A stretch of DNA of 64,000 nucleotides from Brucella haematophila (GTDB lineage: Bacteria; Pseudomonadota; Alphaproteobacteria; Rhizobiales; Rhizobiaceae): positions 124,001 through 188,000 of the forward strand of contig NZ_VCPE01000002.1 of assembly GCF_005938105.1 (NCBI RefSeq), read 5' to 3'. The number at the start of each line of letters is the position of its first letter. Position 1 is the first letter of the stretch. Below are positions 1 to 8,896 of this stretch, piece by piece. The notes below the pieces were generated by a model. That model ran no database searches. It saw nothing but the letters and a program-made list of their open reading frames with translations, and was not told where the DNA came from. The translations under genes were made by a program, and so were the position numbers.

Positions 1-2087
1 ACTTGTCGGAGTACATCAGGCGCGCGGTTTTTCTGGCCGTCCGGAATGGTGAGCGTCGCAAGCCATGTCGCCGGCGCACCGGCAAAGGTGTTGGGCGAAA
101 ACACCATGACGAAATTCATCGCCAGCGTTTCCCACTGCACCTGACGGAAGCTCGCGATTTTTGCCGTGATGTTGCGGCCCAGCACATTGACCGTCACCTT
201 GTCACCGAGCTTCAGCCCCAGTTCCTTGCCTTCCCGTTCGGAGAAAGAGACCAGCGGCTCACCGCTATATTCGGCAGGCCACCATTCGCCCTCGCTCAGC
301 GTCGAATTATCCGGCACCTTGTCGGCAAATGTAATGCCGCGGTCGCCGCGCAGAACCCAGGCCGCCTCGGGCGGAATGGTCATGTCGCGGACATTGGCAC
401 CGTTGAAAGCCACGATACGCCCGCGCAGCATTGGGCCGGAAGTGAGCTTGCCGTCTGGCACGATGCCGCTCACCAGCTTGGTGAAATCGCCAATGTCGCG
501 GTTCTGGATATCGACGAAAAAGAAATCCGGCGCCTGTGCCGGAATATTCTCCGTGACCTGACGGCGCAGATTGCCATCGATCAGCGCAATCGCCACCATC
601 AGCGTGAGGCCTAGGCCGAGCGAAAGCACCACTGAAGGCGTCAGGGCGCCGGGGCGGTGAATATTGCCGACAGCAAGCCGCAGCGCCGTCGAGCGCACAC
701 GCGGTGCGCGGCGGGCGAGCCAGCGTATGCCATCGGCCACAAGCCGCAGCACGCCGAAAGCGGCAATGGCCGAGACGATGAAGATCGCCGCAATGCGCCG
801 GTCATAGGCAACGTATAGCGCCAGAGCAGCGAGAGCCGCAATCAGCAGAACCGCCAGCCCCAGATAAAGCAGCGGCGGCAGACCACGCTGCTCAAAGCCC
901 TGCTCGCGGAACAGGGCCGTCGCCGGAATATCGCGGGCGCGACCCAGCGGAATGATCGCAAAGGCGAGCGTGGTGATCAGGCCGAAGACGGCGGCGAGCG
1001 CCAGCGCGCCGGGAAAGAAACCGCCGCCACCGGCGACCGGCAGATAATTGGCCAGCACTATTCCAGCAGCAAACGGAATAATCGCCGCCAGAATAAGCCC
1101 AAGCACAATACCGATCAGGCCGATCACCATGATCTGCACCAGATAGACCAGAACCGCAAAGCGCGCAGGCGCGCCAAGCGACTTGAAGGTCGCGATCACA
1201 CCGCGCTTGCCGTCAAGATAGGCACGCACAGCATTGGCGACACCGACACCGCCGACGATCAGCGCCGTCAGGCCAACCAGCGTGAGAAATTGTGAGAAGC
1301 GCTCGATATTGGCGCTCAGCGCCGGAGCGGCATTGGCGCGGGAGCGGATATTCCATCCGGCATCCGGGAAATCGGCGGTGGCCAGCCGTCTGACTTCGGC
1401 AATTGCCGAATCTGGCGCGCCATTGGGAAGCGCGACCTTATAAACATGGTCGACAAGGCTTCCCGGCTGGATCAAACCCGAAGCCCGTAGGCCATCAAGC
1501 GAAACCAGAAAACGCGGTGCAAAATTGAAGCCGGACGAAAGAAGGTCCGGTTCGCTTTCGATCACACCGCGCAATTCGAATGTTTGCGAACCGAGCAGCA
1601 CCTTTGCGCCGAGCGACAGCCCCATGCGGTTGAGAAAATCCTGGGAGACCGCAGCGCCGTAAACATCGCCTTTGACAGCCGTCATATCGGCCAGCGACTG
1701 TTCTGGTGCGACCTTCAACGTACCATAGAGCGGATAGGCGGCATCGACCGCCTTAACCTCGACCAGCGACTGGTCGGACCCATCCGGCATACGGGCCATG
1801 GAGCGCATCGTTGCGCTTTCGGCCATCCTGCCCTGCTTTTCGATAAAGGCGCGCTCATCGGCGGATGCTTCGCGCTGATTGAGCGCAAAGCTGACATCGC
1901 CGCCAAGGATGCTCTGACCTTCCGACGCAATGCCTGTGCTGACCGACCGCGCCACGGAATTGACGCCGCCGATAGCCGCCACGCCAAGCGCGATACAGGC
2001 CAGAAAAATATAGAACCCGGCAAGTCCGCCGCGCATTTCGCGCAGTGCGAAGCGGAGTGCCAGCGAAAGCGACGTCGCAGATTTCAT
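1..2087 (-). CDS. ABC transporter permease, FtsX/YbbP-like (3' end outside window)
   Basis: The frame is open from the ATG at 2087 to the window edge, about 695 codons, so the C-terminus is missing; relatives are about 800-850 residues. The N-terminus is a short cytoplasmic stretch, then a hydrophobic segment (GFYIFLACIALGVAAIGGV) and a large periplasmic region. More hydrophobic segments are read between about 1200 and 640, as in FtsX-type permeases with a MacB-like periplasmic core. Its ATG overlaps the stop of the ATPase gene (ATGA), so the two are translationally coupled. The pair lies divergent to a TesA-like esterase, the arrangement known for E. coli ybbA-ybbP/tesA. The family is inner-membrane and mechanotransmission-type rather than a classical importer; the substrate is unknown. 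Confidence 0.9.
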   Translation of the reverse strand, partial: MKSATSLSLALRFALREMRGGLAGFYIFLACIALGVAAIGGVNSVARSVSTGIASEGQSILGGDVSFALNQREASADERAFIEKQGRMAESATMRSMARMPDGSDQSLVEVKAVDAAYPLYGTLKVAPEQSLADMTAVKGDVYGAAVSQDFLNRMGLSLGAKVLLGSQTFELRGVIESEPDLLSSGFNFAPRFLVSLDGLRASGLIQPGSLVDHVYKVALPNGAPDSAIAEVRRLATADFPDAGWNIRSRANAAPALSANIERFSQFLTLVGLTALIVGGVGVANAVRAYLDGKRGVIATFKSLGAPARFAVLVYLVQIMVIGLIGIVLGLILAAIIPFAAGIVLANYLPVAGGGGFFPGALALAAVFGLITTLAFAIIPLGRARDIPATALFREQGFEQRGLPPLLYLGLAVLLIAALAALALYVAYDRRIAAIFIVSAIAAFGVLRLVADGIRWLARRAPRVRSTALRLAVGNIHRPGALTPSVVLSLGLGLTLMVAIALIDGNLRRQVTENIPAQAPDFFFVDIQNRDIGDFTKLVSGIVPDGKLTSGPMLRGRIVAFNGANVRDMTIPPEAAWVLRGDRGITFADKVPDNSTLSEGEWWPAEYSGEPLVSFSEREGKELGLKLGDKVTVNVLGRNITAKIASFRQVQWETLAMNFVMVFSPNTFAGAPATWLATLTIPDGQKNRAPDVLRQ

Positions 2088-2812
2088 GCGCCAGCCACCA
2101 GTTTCTCAAGCACCGCACCACCCTTGGCCGGTTCTTCTATGCGACCGGAACGGACGGGAATCTCGCGGTCGCAACGCGCGGCCAGCGACGGATCGTGGGT
2201 AACGAGCACCATGGTCAGCCCGTTTTCGCGCTGTTTGGCGAAGAGCAGATCGGCAATCTGCCGCCCCGTCGTGGTGTCGAGATTACCGGTCGGCTCGTCG
2301 GCGATCAGAATTTTCGGCGACGGCGCAAGCGCACGTGCAATCGCCACGCGCTGCTGCTCGCCGCCGGACAGCTCGGACGGATAATGCGTCAGCCGTTCGC
2401 CAAGCCCAACGGCCTTCAACTCGCGTTCCGCAACTTCGAATGCGTCTCGGCGTCCGGCCAGTTCCAGCGGAACCGCCACATTTTCCAGCGCCGTCATATT
2501 GGGGATCAGGTGAAACGACTGGAACACAATGCCGATATTGGCCCCACGGAAAGCAGCGGCCTGATCCTCGCTCATCTGGCTGATCGTCTCGCCCGCAATC
2601 TTCACAGTTCCGTTATCGACATGCTCCAGCCCTGCCAGAACCATGAGAAGTGTGGATTTGCCCGAACCGGACGGACCGACAATGCCCACGGACTGGCCGC
2701 TGGCAATATTGAGGGAGACACCTTTCAGCACATGCACCGATGATGCAGCATGGCCAAGCGTCAGATGAACGTTCTCAAGTTCGATAATCGGGCCAACAGC
2801 CTGTTCCGTCAC
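2084..2812 (-). CDS. ABC transporter ATP-binding protein, LolD/YbbA-like
   Basis: 242 residues, the full length of a LolD/MacB-class ATPase. Walker A (GPSGSGKST), the signature LSGGEQQR, Walker B (ILIADEPTG) and a switch histidine (VTHD) are all present. It would power the FtsX-like permease whose start codon overlaps its stop. Both genes are read leftward from the gap at 2813-2941, which also drives the rightward esterase gene. LolD itself is less likely because the partner permease is the long YbbP type and no lolC or lolE lies nearby. Substrate unknown. Confidence 0.92.
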   Translation of the reverse strand: MTEQAVGPIIELENVHLTLGHAASSVHVLKGVSLNIASGQSVGIVGPSGSGKSTLLMVLAGLEHVDNGTVKIAGETISQMSEDQAAAFRGANIGIVFQSFHLIPNMTALENVAVPLELAGRRDAFEVAERELKAVGLGERLTHYPSELSGGEQQRVAIARALAPSPKILIADEPTGNLDTTTGRQIADLLFAKQRENGLTMVLVTHDPSLAARCDREIPVRSGRIEEPAKGGAVLEKLVAGA

Positions 2813-2941
2813 GCGGTTTTCTTCCTATATGAATCAGTAGAACTGAAGGGCGCGCCACAAATTTGAACTTATGTTGCGCCAACACTTGAATAAATCACGT
2901 GAGCTGTCGCTCACCCTTTTACCGAATATGGGTTGCCAACG

Positions 2942-3664
2942 ATGCGTTTCAAACTCTCAATTCCGGCATGGCTCTCGATTTTTGCGATCCTCGGATCAGT
3001 TTTTGCTGGCAGCGTCTATGCCCAGCAGGAGCCGGCACAGGAAGACCCGACGGGTCTTGAAGACGCTCTGCCGACCGAACAGCTTTCGCAGGTCAAGGTT
3101 GTCGGCTTCGGTGACAGCCTGATGGCCGGCTATCTCCTGCCCGTCAATGCCGCCTTTCCGCAGCAGCTTGAAAAAGCGCTGAACGACAAGGGCGTCGAGG
3201 TTTCAATTGAAAATGCAGGCGTATCGGGCGACACGACCACGGGCGGCCTGTCACGCATCGACTGGTCCATCCCCGATGGAACCGATCTCGTCATTCTTGA
3301 ACTCGGCGCCAACGATGCGCTGCGCGGCATCCAGCCCGACATTACGGAAAAGAATCTGGACGACATGCTGGCGCGCCTCAAGGAGCGCGGCATTTCCGTC
3401 ATTCTGGCAGGCATGATCGCCCCACCCAATATGGGCAAGGACTATGCCGCCAAGTTCAACCCGATTTATCCGAAGCTGGCGCAGAAATATGGCGTGCCGC
3501 TCTACCCGTTTTTCCTCGACGGCGTAGCAACCAAGAAGGATCTTCTGCTCGAGGATGGAATGCACCCCAACGAAAAAGGTGTCGAAGCAATGGTGGCAAA
3601 CTTTATGCCCACTATCGAAAAAAGCCTGTCCGACATGCAAAACAAGGGGACATCAGGAGGCTGA
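2942..3664 (+). CDS. SGNH-family arylesterase / TesA-like lysophospholipase
   Basis: About 240 residues with a clear signal peptide ending near VYAQQ, so it is periplasmic. The SGNH blocks are visible: GDSLMAGY with the nucleophile Ser59, the GAND motif of block III, and the C-terminal DGMHPNEKG carrying the catalytic Asp and His. It should hydrolyse aryl esters, thioesters or lysophospholipids. I chose the ATG at 2942 because the alternative TTG at 2933 adds only three residues before the signal peptide. It is divergent from the YbbA/YbbP-like ABC genes, a conserved neighbourhood of TesA. Confidence 0.9.
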   Translation: MRFKLSIPAWLSIFAILGSVFAGSVYAQQEPAQEDPTGLEDALPTEQLSQVKVVGFGDSLMAGYLLPVNAAFPQQLEKALNDKGVEVSIENAGVSGDTTTGGLSRIDWSIPDGTDLVILELGANDALRGIQPDITEKNLDDMLARLKERGISVILAGMIAPPNMGKDYAAKFNPIYPKLAQKYGVPLYPFFLDGVATKKDLLLEDGMHPNEKGVEAMVANFMPTIEKSLSDMQNKGTSGG

Positions 3665-3844
3665 AACCCGTTAGGAGCATAAACAGCTTGCTCCGGGACT
3701 CAAACGATGATTCGCTACAAATGCATCGACTTAGCCGAATCGATTTCTGACAGGTACGATGTTTTGACTCTCTAGGTTAGAGTGTCCTTTATGCGTCCAC
3801 GACGCATAGCGCTCTGACACAGAACGCTTCGAGGAGGATGCCTT

Positions 3845-4435
3845 ATGCCGCGTCTTTTCACTGCCCTCGAAATCCCGCGCGATGCTGCGCTCTCGCTGTC
3901 ATTATTGCGAGGCGGTCTCCCCGGCGCACGCTGGATTGATGTCGAAAACTACCACATAACGTTGCGTTTTATCGGAGATGTGGAAGGCCATGTGGCCGAC
4001 GAGGTTGCCAATGCGCTTGATCGTGTGCGGCGACCCGAATTCATGCTCAACCTGTCGGGTGTCAATGCGTTCGGTTCCAAAAAGCCGCACAGCATTTATG
4101 CGGGTGTATCCCCGTCGCCTGAACTCAACGCATTGCAGGCGGAAATCGAACGCATCTGCCAGAGGCTGCACATTCCCGCTGACCCGCGCAAATTCACACC
4201 CCATGTGACGCTTGCGCGGCTTCGCAACGCTCGCATCGACGATGTCGTGCGTTACCTTTCTTCACGCGGCAATTTCGCGACGCCACCCTTCAAGGTGGGC
4301 CGTTTCGTGTTGATGTCCTCCCGCGATTCCGTGGGCGGCGGACCTTACATTGTTGAAGAAGCCTGGCCTTTGGTGGCGTCCACCCGCCAGAACTGGTCGG
4401 CCAGCGCTTTCGAAGACGCCAGAACCATCCGGTAA
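3845..4435 (+). CDS. thpR: RNA 2',3'-cyclic phosphodiesterase (LigT/ThpR family)
   Basis: 196 residues, the usual size of the 2H phosphoesterase ThpR. Both HxT signature motifs are visible: HITLRF at His37 and HVTLAR at His120. The enzyme opens 2',3'-cyclic phosphates at RNA ends; its physiological role is poorly defined. A strong ribosome binding site (GAGGAGG) lies just before the ATG. The last 91 bases overlap, tail to tail, the end of the phosphatase gene on the other strand. The coding assignment is firm for both genes because each shows its family motifs. Confidence 0.92.
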   Translation: MPRLFTALEIPRDAALSLSLLRGGLPGARWIDVENYHITLRFIGDVEGHVADEVANALDRVRRPEFMLNLSGVNAFGSKKPHSIYAGVSPSPELNALQAEIERICQRLHIPADPRKFTPHVTLARLRNARIDDVVRYLSSRGNFATPPFKVGRFVLMSSRDSVGGGPYIVEEAWPLVASTRQNWSASAFEDARTIR

Positions 4436-4854
4436 ACCAGCTCGAAATCCCCGGTTCCGCCATAATAGGGATCGGGGATTTCAACTGCCTTTCCCTCTGC
4501 AATCTCGGTGAACAGCCCAACATGCGCGCTTGCATTTGCAGGCTGCCGTTGCGCGATCATCCGCATATTGTAGCGGTCCATCCCAAGGATCAGGTCGAAG
4601 CGGCTGAAATCGGCGGCGATCAGCTGGCGACATCGTTGTGCGCTGATATCGAGACCATGACGCGCCGCAACGCTGATGGACCGTTCATCGGGTTCTTCTC
4701 CCGTGTGATAACCGTTCGTCCCTGCCGAATCGATCAGCACATTGCGGACACCACGTGCTTCAAGAACATGTCCCATCACGCCCTCGGCAAGCGGTGAACG
4801 GCAGATATTGCCGGCGCAGATGAAAAGAATGCTGGTCGGTTTCTCTATGGTCAC
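4345..4854 (-). CDS. Low-molecular-weight protein-tyrosine phosphatase
   Basis: 169 residues from the GTG at 4854, which has AGGG seven bases upstream; an in-frame ATG at 4917 would run into the divergent phhB start and adds residues foreign to the family. The P-loop CX5R (CAGNICRS, Cys13 to Arg19) and the general-acid motif DPYY (Asp118) are present, as expected for LMW-PTPs that dephosphorylate phosphotyrosine in the cytoplasm. It converges with thpR, overlapping it by 91 bases. No tyrosine kinase lies nearby, so the substrate cannot be inferred from context. Confidence 0.9.
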   Translation of the reverse strand: MTIEKPTSILFICAGNICRSPLAEGVMGHVLEARGVRNVLIDSAGTNGYHTGEEPDERSISVAARHGLDISAQRCRQLIAADFSRFDLILGMDRYNMRMIAQRQPANASAHVGLFTEIAEGKAVEIPDPYYGGTGDFELVYRMVLASSKALADQFWRVDATKGQASSTM

Positions 4855-4910
4855 GGAACCCTCGCGCTCATGATAAGTTAGTTCAAGAACCGCAACATAG
4901 GCGAAAGACG

Positions 4911-5207
4911 ATGGCACGCAACCGGCTGACTGCAGACGAACTGAAACAGGCGCTGGCCGAACTGGAGGGCTGGCAGAAGGTGGATGATCGCGAGGCGATC
5001 ACCAAAAGCTTCAAGTTCAAGGACTTCAACGCCGCTTTCGGCTTCATGACACGGGCAGCGCTTTACGCCGAAAAACTCGACCATCATCCTGAATGGTTCA
5101 ATGTCTATAACCGCGTCGATGTCACGTTAGCGACCCACAGCGAGAATGGCATCACAGACCTAGACATCAAAATGGCGCGCAAGATGAATGCGATAGCCAC
5201 CTCTTAG
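4911..5207 (+). CDS. phhB: 4a-hydroxytetrahydrobiopterin dehydratase (PCD/DCoH)
   Basis: 98 residues, the normal size of pterin-4a-carbinolamine dehydratase. The active-site region is clear (a Lys, then [20 protein letters not shown] with its histidines and tryptophan). The enzyme recycles the pterin cofactor after aromatic amino-acid hydroxylation; in many bacteria it is also kept as a moonlighting factor. The stop codon's last base is the first base of a palindromic element at 5207-5347. No phenylalanine hydroxylase gene is in the window. Confidence 0.93.
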   Translation: MARNRLTADELKQALAELEGWQKVDDREAITKSFKFKDFNAAFGFMTRAALYAEKLDHHPEWFNVYNRVDVTLATHSENGITDLDIKMARKMNAIATS

Positions 5208-5347
5208 AGCCTGAATCAAAAAGCGGCATGTGTGTGCGAAAATGGTGATTTTCGAGTACCGGAGCGGAGCGTACTAAAGGTACGTGAGCACCGGAATGTA
5301 GAAAATTGACATTTGCAGCCACACAGTACGACTTTTGGAACAGGCTC
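5207..5347. repeat. Palindromic intergenic element, Bru-RS-like (copy 1)
   Basis: An imperfect 141-bp palindrome with outer arms GAGCCTG/CAGGCTC, a second arm pair AAAAGC/CTTTT, and an inner core of the form ACCGGAGCGGAGCGTAC followed by GTACGTGAGCACCGG. Four related copies are at 11650, 23865, 25307 and 37921. It fills the whole gap between two convergent genes: the left edge is in the TAG of phhB and the right edge abuts the TAA of the next gene. It resembles the Bru-RS1/2 palindromes described in Brucella; exact identity was not tested. Confidence 0.85.
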
Positions 5348-5845
5348 TTAAACCTTTGAAATATAAACCATGATGATCTTCTTCTGGTAATTGAAGCTGC
5401 CGTCGCGGTTCCGGCACGAATAGGGCAGCGCTTTGGTCAGATCGATGCGATCACCCCAGTTCTGGCCAAGCGCGCCGCCATTGATACTTCGGATAAAGAC
5501 ATCGCCGACAGCAATGGCCGAGTGGAAAATATGCCCGGCCCTAACATCGTAGAACCCGATGGCGCGGCCATAGGTGATGGCGGAATAGCCGTTCCACTGC
5601 TCTCCGGCACGGAAGTTCAACAGCGGAATCCAGTTCTGCCCGGAGGTTCCGCGCAAGGTATGCTCGGAAATGCCCGCACCCAGAAGAAAGCGCATATAAG
5701 CCGTTGCGTCGTAGCAAACATTGTCTTTCACATCGACGGTGATGTGGTCGCTTAAATCCTGCGCCGATGCGAGCTGGTTTCCGCGATAGAACTGACTCGT
5801 CCGGTCAGCACGAACAAAGTTCTCGCCATAGCCGGTAAGATGCAT
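5348..5845 (-). CDS. Hypothetical protein with possible Cys/His hydrolase layout
   Basis: 165 residues from the ATG at 5845, which has GGAG about eight bases upstream; a longer TTG start at 5890 is less likely. I do not recognise the family. The layout is suggestive of a papain-like or NlpC-like fold: Cys44 at the start of a predicted helix (DNVCYDATAYMRFLLGA), then a beta-rich part with His105/His108 (AGHIFHSAIAVGD) and a following Asn-rich turn (GGALGQNWGD). There is no signal peptide or membrane segment. It is convergent with phhB across a palindromic element and has no operon partner. The hydrolase idea is inference only. Confidence 0.6.
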   Translation of the reverse strand: MHLTGYGENFVRADRTSQFYRGNQLASAQDLSDHITVDVKDNVCYDATAYMRFLLGAGISEHTLRGTSGQNWIPLLNFRAGEQWNGYSAITYGRAIGFYDVRAGHIFHSAIAVGDVFIRSINGGALGQNWGDRIDLTKALPYSCRNRDGSFNYQKKIIMVYISKV

Positions 5846-6081
5846 GAACAGTCTCCATTCAATCAGATCAAGAAGCTGACCCAGACCCAAAACTGACCTT
5901 GGGCTGGCCGGACCTATAATCCGGTGATTTGGGATGGAGGTTGTAGCTGATGGTTCTTGCAGGATGCTGCCTGCCCTGAACGAGCAAAAACTTGAAAACC
6001 GGGGCGATACCCCCCATTTTCGATCATGTCATTTTCGGCCCCTCATAGGCCGCGATCTGACTGACAGGAGTTTGCTCGACG
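5846..6081. other. Intergenic gap between two divergent genes
   Basis: 236 bases separating the leftward hypothetical gene from the rightward YkvA-like gene. It must carry both promoters, but I see no convincing operator, hairpin or small gene in it. Confidence 0.4.
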
Positions 6082-6465
6082 ATGGATAGCGTCAAAATTG
6101 GTGAAATCCTTGAACCCGGCAGCGAAAGCGATTTCAAGAAACGCAGCGAACGGGTGAAGCAAGGTTTCTGGAAGGCCGCACGCCGCGCCGGTCGGATGGT
6201 GCCCTTCATGGATGAAGTGGTGGCCGCCTATTATTGCGCCCTCGATCAGAAGACACCGACACGCGTGCGCATGACGCTGATGGCGGCGCTTGCCTATTTC
6301 GTGCTGCCCTTCGACATTATCCCCGACATGCTGGTCGGCATCGGCTTTACCGACGATGTCGCCGTGCTGATGGCCGCCCTTACCGCCGTGCGCACGCATA
6401 TTACGCCTGCGCACCGGTTGGCGGCGCGTCAGGCGCTGGAAGAGGTTGAGGGAGTAAGGGAGTAA
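6082..6465 (+). CDS. YkvA/DUF1232 family protein; C-terminus read from an octamer array
   Basis: 127 residues. The DUF1232 core is recognisable around LAYFVLPFDIIPDML followed by GFTDDVAVL, a hydrophobic helical hairpin found in YkvA-like small membrane-associated proteins of unknown function. The last four residues (GVRE) and the TAA stop are encoded by the first two units of the GGAGTAAG array that begins at 6451. Changes in copy number beyond two units would leave the protein unchanged, but loss below two would extend or alter it. It is a single gene with no operon partner. Confidence 0.85.
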   Translation: MDSVKIGEILEPGSESDFKKRSERVKQGFWKAARRAGRMVPFMDEVVAAYYCALDQKTPTRVRMTLMAALAYFVLPFDIIPDMLVGIGFTDDVAVLMAALTAVRTHITPAHRLAARQALEEVEGVRE

Positions 6466-6498
6466 GGGAGTAAGGGAGTAAGGGAGTAAGGGAGTAAG
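6451..6498. repeat. Octamer array (GGAGTAAG)6
   Basis: Six perfect head-to-tail copies of an 8-bp unit. The first two copies supply the end of the YkvA-like gene. Such octamers are candidate variable-number loci, and related octamers (AGGGCAGT) are the basis of Brucella HOOF-Print typing. A degenerate array in reverse complement lies about 120 bases downstream. Confidence 0.95.
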
Positions 6499-6618
6499 TT
6501 CTCACAATCCTGAACCCGTACAAGCCCTTAAACTAGGCGGTGAGCCAGAACATATTTGTCGTCATTTGCAGCCCGGATGGCGACTTTCGGACCAGACACT
6601 TAATTGTGAAGCCGCAAC

Positions 6619-6668
6619 TTCCCCCTTCATCCCCTATTCCCTTATTCCCCTACTGCCCTACTCCCCTC
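6619..6668. repeat. Degenerate octamer array, opposite orientation
   Basis: About six imperfect 8-bp units read as CCCCTATT, CCCTTATT, CCCCTACTG and similar. On the opposite strand one unit is exactly AGGGCAGT, the Brucella typing octamer. Together with the array at 6451 it forms an inverted pair that could fold into a long stem. The remaining sequence of the 6466-6874 gap is AT-rich and probably carries the promoter of the IalB-like gene. Confidence 0.8.
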
Positions 6669-6874
6669 CTGTCATATTCCAGCCGCTTTCTTTGCATTGA
6701 TGTGGAGCCTGGGGTGGCGATCAGCCCTTGCTCGTTCAAGTTTTCTTTCAAAACTTCACCGTTTGGTAACCCAGATTAAGGCACTTTAATCGGCAACTGA
6801 GCGGGGCGGCGTGTAGAACGGCGGCATCCCGATATTCGAGTTTGAAGCAAACGAAAGAGAACCGGTAAAAGATC

Positions 6875-7378
6875 ATGCTTGGAAAATCGATCGTCGCGGC
6901 TTCGGTGTTTACAATTGCAATGGCGGGCTCGGCCCTCGCCCAGACACCGACCCAGATTAAACAGTTCGACGCCTGGGGCGCCTATAGCTACAAGGCGGGC
7001 AACGGCAAGGTTTGCTATGTCCTCTCCGTTCCGACTGTGAAGGCTCCGGCCTCGGTCGACCACGGCGACAATTTCTTCCTGATCAGCCAGAAGCCGGGCC
7101 AGAACATCTCGTTCGAGCCGCAGTTCATGGCGGGGTATGACCTGAACCCCAACGCCAAGGTTACCGTCAGCGTCGGCAGCAACCGTTTCACCATGTTCGT
7201 GAACGGCAAGTCGGGCTGGATGGAAAATGCCGCTGAAGAGCCGAAGCTCATCGCAGCCATGAAATCCGGTCAGGATCTCAAGGTCGAGGCGCAGTCGAAG
7301 CGCGGCACCAAGACCAATTACACCTATTCGCTGAAGGGTGTTTCGGCAGCTCTCGCCGCGATCCAGAACTGCAAGTAA
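6875..7378 (+). CDS. Invasion-associated locus B (IalB) family periplasmic protein
   Basis: 167 residues with a typical signal peptide (hydrophobic core then SALAQ), so exported. The mature part has the IalB pattern: an N-terminal WGAY segment, a CYVLSVP strand, GSNRFTMF, a GWMEN turn, SKRGT near the end and a final Cys that can pair with the first. IalB was named in Bartonella, where it affects erythrocyte invasion; in Brucella and rhizobia several paralogues occur with unclear roles. It is a single-gene unit closed by a clear terminator at 7416. Confidence 0.88.
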   Translation: MLGKSIVAASVFTIAMAGSALAQTPTQIKQFDAWGAYSYKAGNGKVCYVLSVPTVKAPASVDHGDNFFLISQKPGQNISFEPQFMAGYDLNPNAKVTVSVGSNRFTMFVNGKSGWMENAAEEPKLIAAMKSGQDLKVEAQSKRGTKTNYTYSLKGVSAALAAIQNCK

Positions 7379-7415
7379 GCGACTTTTCGTCGAATACGGA
7401 CTGAATTTTCAGAGT

Positions 7416-7439
7416 CGGAGCCTTTGCTCCGGCTTTTTT
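7416..7439 (+). terminator. Rho-independent terminator of the IalB-like gene
   Basis: Stem CGGAGC/GCTCCG with loop CTTT, followed by GC and a run of six T, 37 bases after the stop codon. Confidence 0.88.
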
Positions 7440-7641
7440 CTTTTGTGTCAGTTCCGCCAATCTTGCATGACAGCCGGGATGATCGAACGGGATGACGGAC
7501 GCCTTATTCTATGCTAAGAGCGCGCGGAACAAGGCTCGCATATGCAGATGACAGAGCCCATATACTCCTTGCAATCAGGGCAATCGGGCCCGAATTGATC
7601 GGCGCGCGTCATCGCGGTCGCCCCTTAACAGTTGAAAACAG

Positions 7642-8877
7642 ATGTCTATTTCGTTCGACCTTACCATTGATGATACGCGCGACCAGCTTGCCCGCCATGT
7701 GCGCGCCAATCTGGAAGCAAAGCCGTCGCTCATCGGCATGTCGCGCGAGGAAATGGCCGAAGCGCTCGTCAAGTCCGGTGTGCCGGAACGTCAGGTGAAG
7801 ATGCGCATCAGCCAGCTCTGGCACTGGCTTTATGTGCGCGGCGTTTCCGATTTCGCTGACATGCGCAATATTTCCAAGGATCTGCGCGCCATGCTGGCGG
7901 AGCATTTCACCATTGCGCGCCCGGAAGTGGTCGAAGAACAGATTTCTCAGGACGGCACCCGCAAGTGGCTGTTCCGCTTTCCGCCGCGCGGCGCAGGTCG
8001 CCCGGTCGAGATCGAAAGCGTCTATATCCCCGAAGAAGGCCGTGGCACGCTGTGCGTTTCCAGCCAGGTCGGCTGCACGCTCACCTGCTCGTTTTGCCAT
8101 ACCGGCACACAGAAGCTGGTGCGCAATCTGACCTCGGAAGAAATTCTGGCACAGCTTCTGACCGCCCGCGACCGGCTCGGCGATTTTCCGGACAAGGATA
8201 CGCCCGACGGCGCCATGGTGCCTGCCGAAGGCCGCAAGATCACCAATATCGTGATGATGGGCATGGGCGAGCCGCTCTATAATTTCGAGGAAGTGAAGAA
8301 GGCCCTGATCATCGCCTCCGATGGCGACGGGCTGTCGCTTTCCAAGCGTCGCATCACGCTTTCGACCTCGGGCGTCGTGCCGGAAATCTATCGCACCGGT
8401 GATGAGATCGGGGTTATGCTCGCCATTTCGCTGCACGCCGTGCGCGACGAGTTGCGCGACATCCTCGTGCCGATCAACAAGAAGTATCCGCTGGAACAGC
8501 TGGTCAAGGCCTGCCGCGAATATCCCGGCCTGTCGAATGCCAAGCGCATCACATTCGAATATGTGATGCTGAAGGACATCAATGACAGCCTGGAAGATGC
8601 AAAGCTTCTGGTGAAGCTGTTGCAGGGCATTCCGGCCAAGATCAATCTCATTCCGTTCAACCCGTGGCCCGGCACCAACTACCAGTGCTCGGACTGGGAG
8701 CAGATCGAACGTTTTGCCGATTACGTCAACGCAGCCGGTTATGCCTCGCCGATCCGCACCCCACGCGGTCGCGACATTCTCGCGGCCTGCGGCCAGCTGA
8801 AGTCGGAATCCGAACGCATGCGCAAGAGCGAACGCCTTGCGCTGGAAGCCATGATGATCGCCGGACACGGCGAATAA
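7642..8877 (+). CDS. rlmN: Dual-specificity 23S rRNA A2503 / tRNA A37 C2-methyltransferase
   Basis: 411 residues. The radical-SAM cluster motif CTLTCSFC gives Cys145, Cys149 and Cys152, followed by HTGTQ; the GMGEPLYNF motif and Cys383 (ILAACGQL), the position methylated in the RlmN cycle, are also present. The enzyme methylates C2 of A2503 in 23S rRNA and A37 in some tRNAs. The start at 7642 fits the family length with a modest N-terminal extension. A GTG-started membrane protein gene follows after 19 bases and may be co-transcribed. Confidence 0.95.
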   Translation: MSISFDLTIDDTRDQLARHVRANLEAKPSLIGMSREEMAEALVKSGVPERQVKMRISQLWHWLYVRGVSDFADMRNISKDLRAMLAEHFTIARPEVVEEQISQDGTRKWLFRFPPRGAGRPVEIESVYIPEEGRGTLCVSSQVGCTLTCSFCHTGTQKLVRNLTSEEILAQLLTARDRLGDFPDKDTPDGAMVPAEGRKITNIVMMGMGEPLYNFEEVKKALIIASDGDGLSLSKRRITLSTSGVVPEIYRTGDEIGVMLAISLHAVRDELRDILVPINKKYPLEQLVKACREYPGLSNAKRITFEYVMLKDINDSLEDAKLLVKLLQGIPAKINLIPFNPWPGTNYQCSDWEQIERFADYVNAAGYASPIRTPRGRDILAACGQLKSESERMRKSERLALEAMMIAGHGE

Positions 8878-8896
8878 ACGGAACAAGCGAGCGCGC

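Noticed and set aside
6451-6498. CRISPR-like repeat array
   Set aside because: The repeat unit is 8 bp with no spacers; it is a simple tandem array. No cas gene is near.
7511-7798. Small ORF upstream of and overlapping rlmN
   Set aside because: It overlaps the well-defined rlmN start in another frame, has no ribosome binding site and no recognisable domain.
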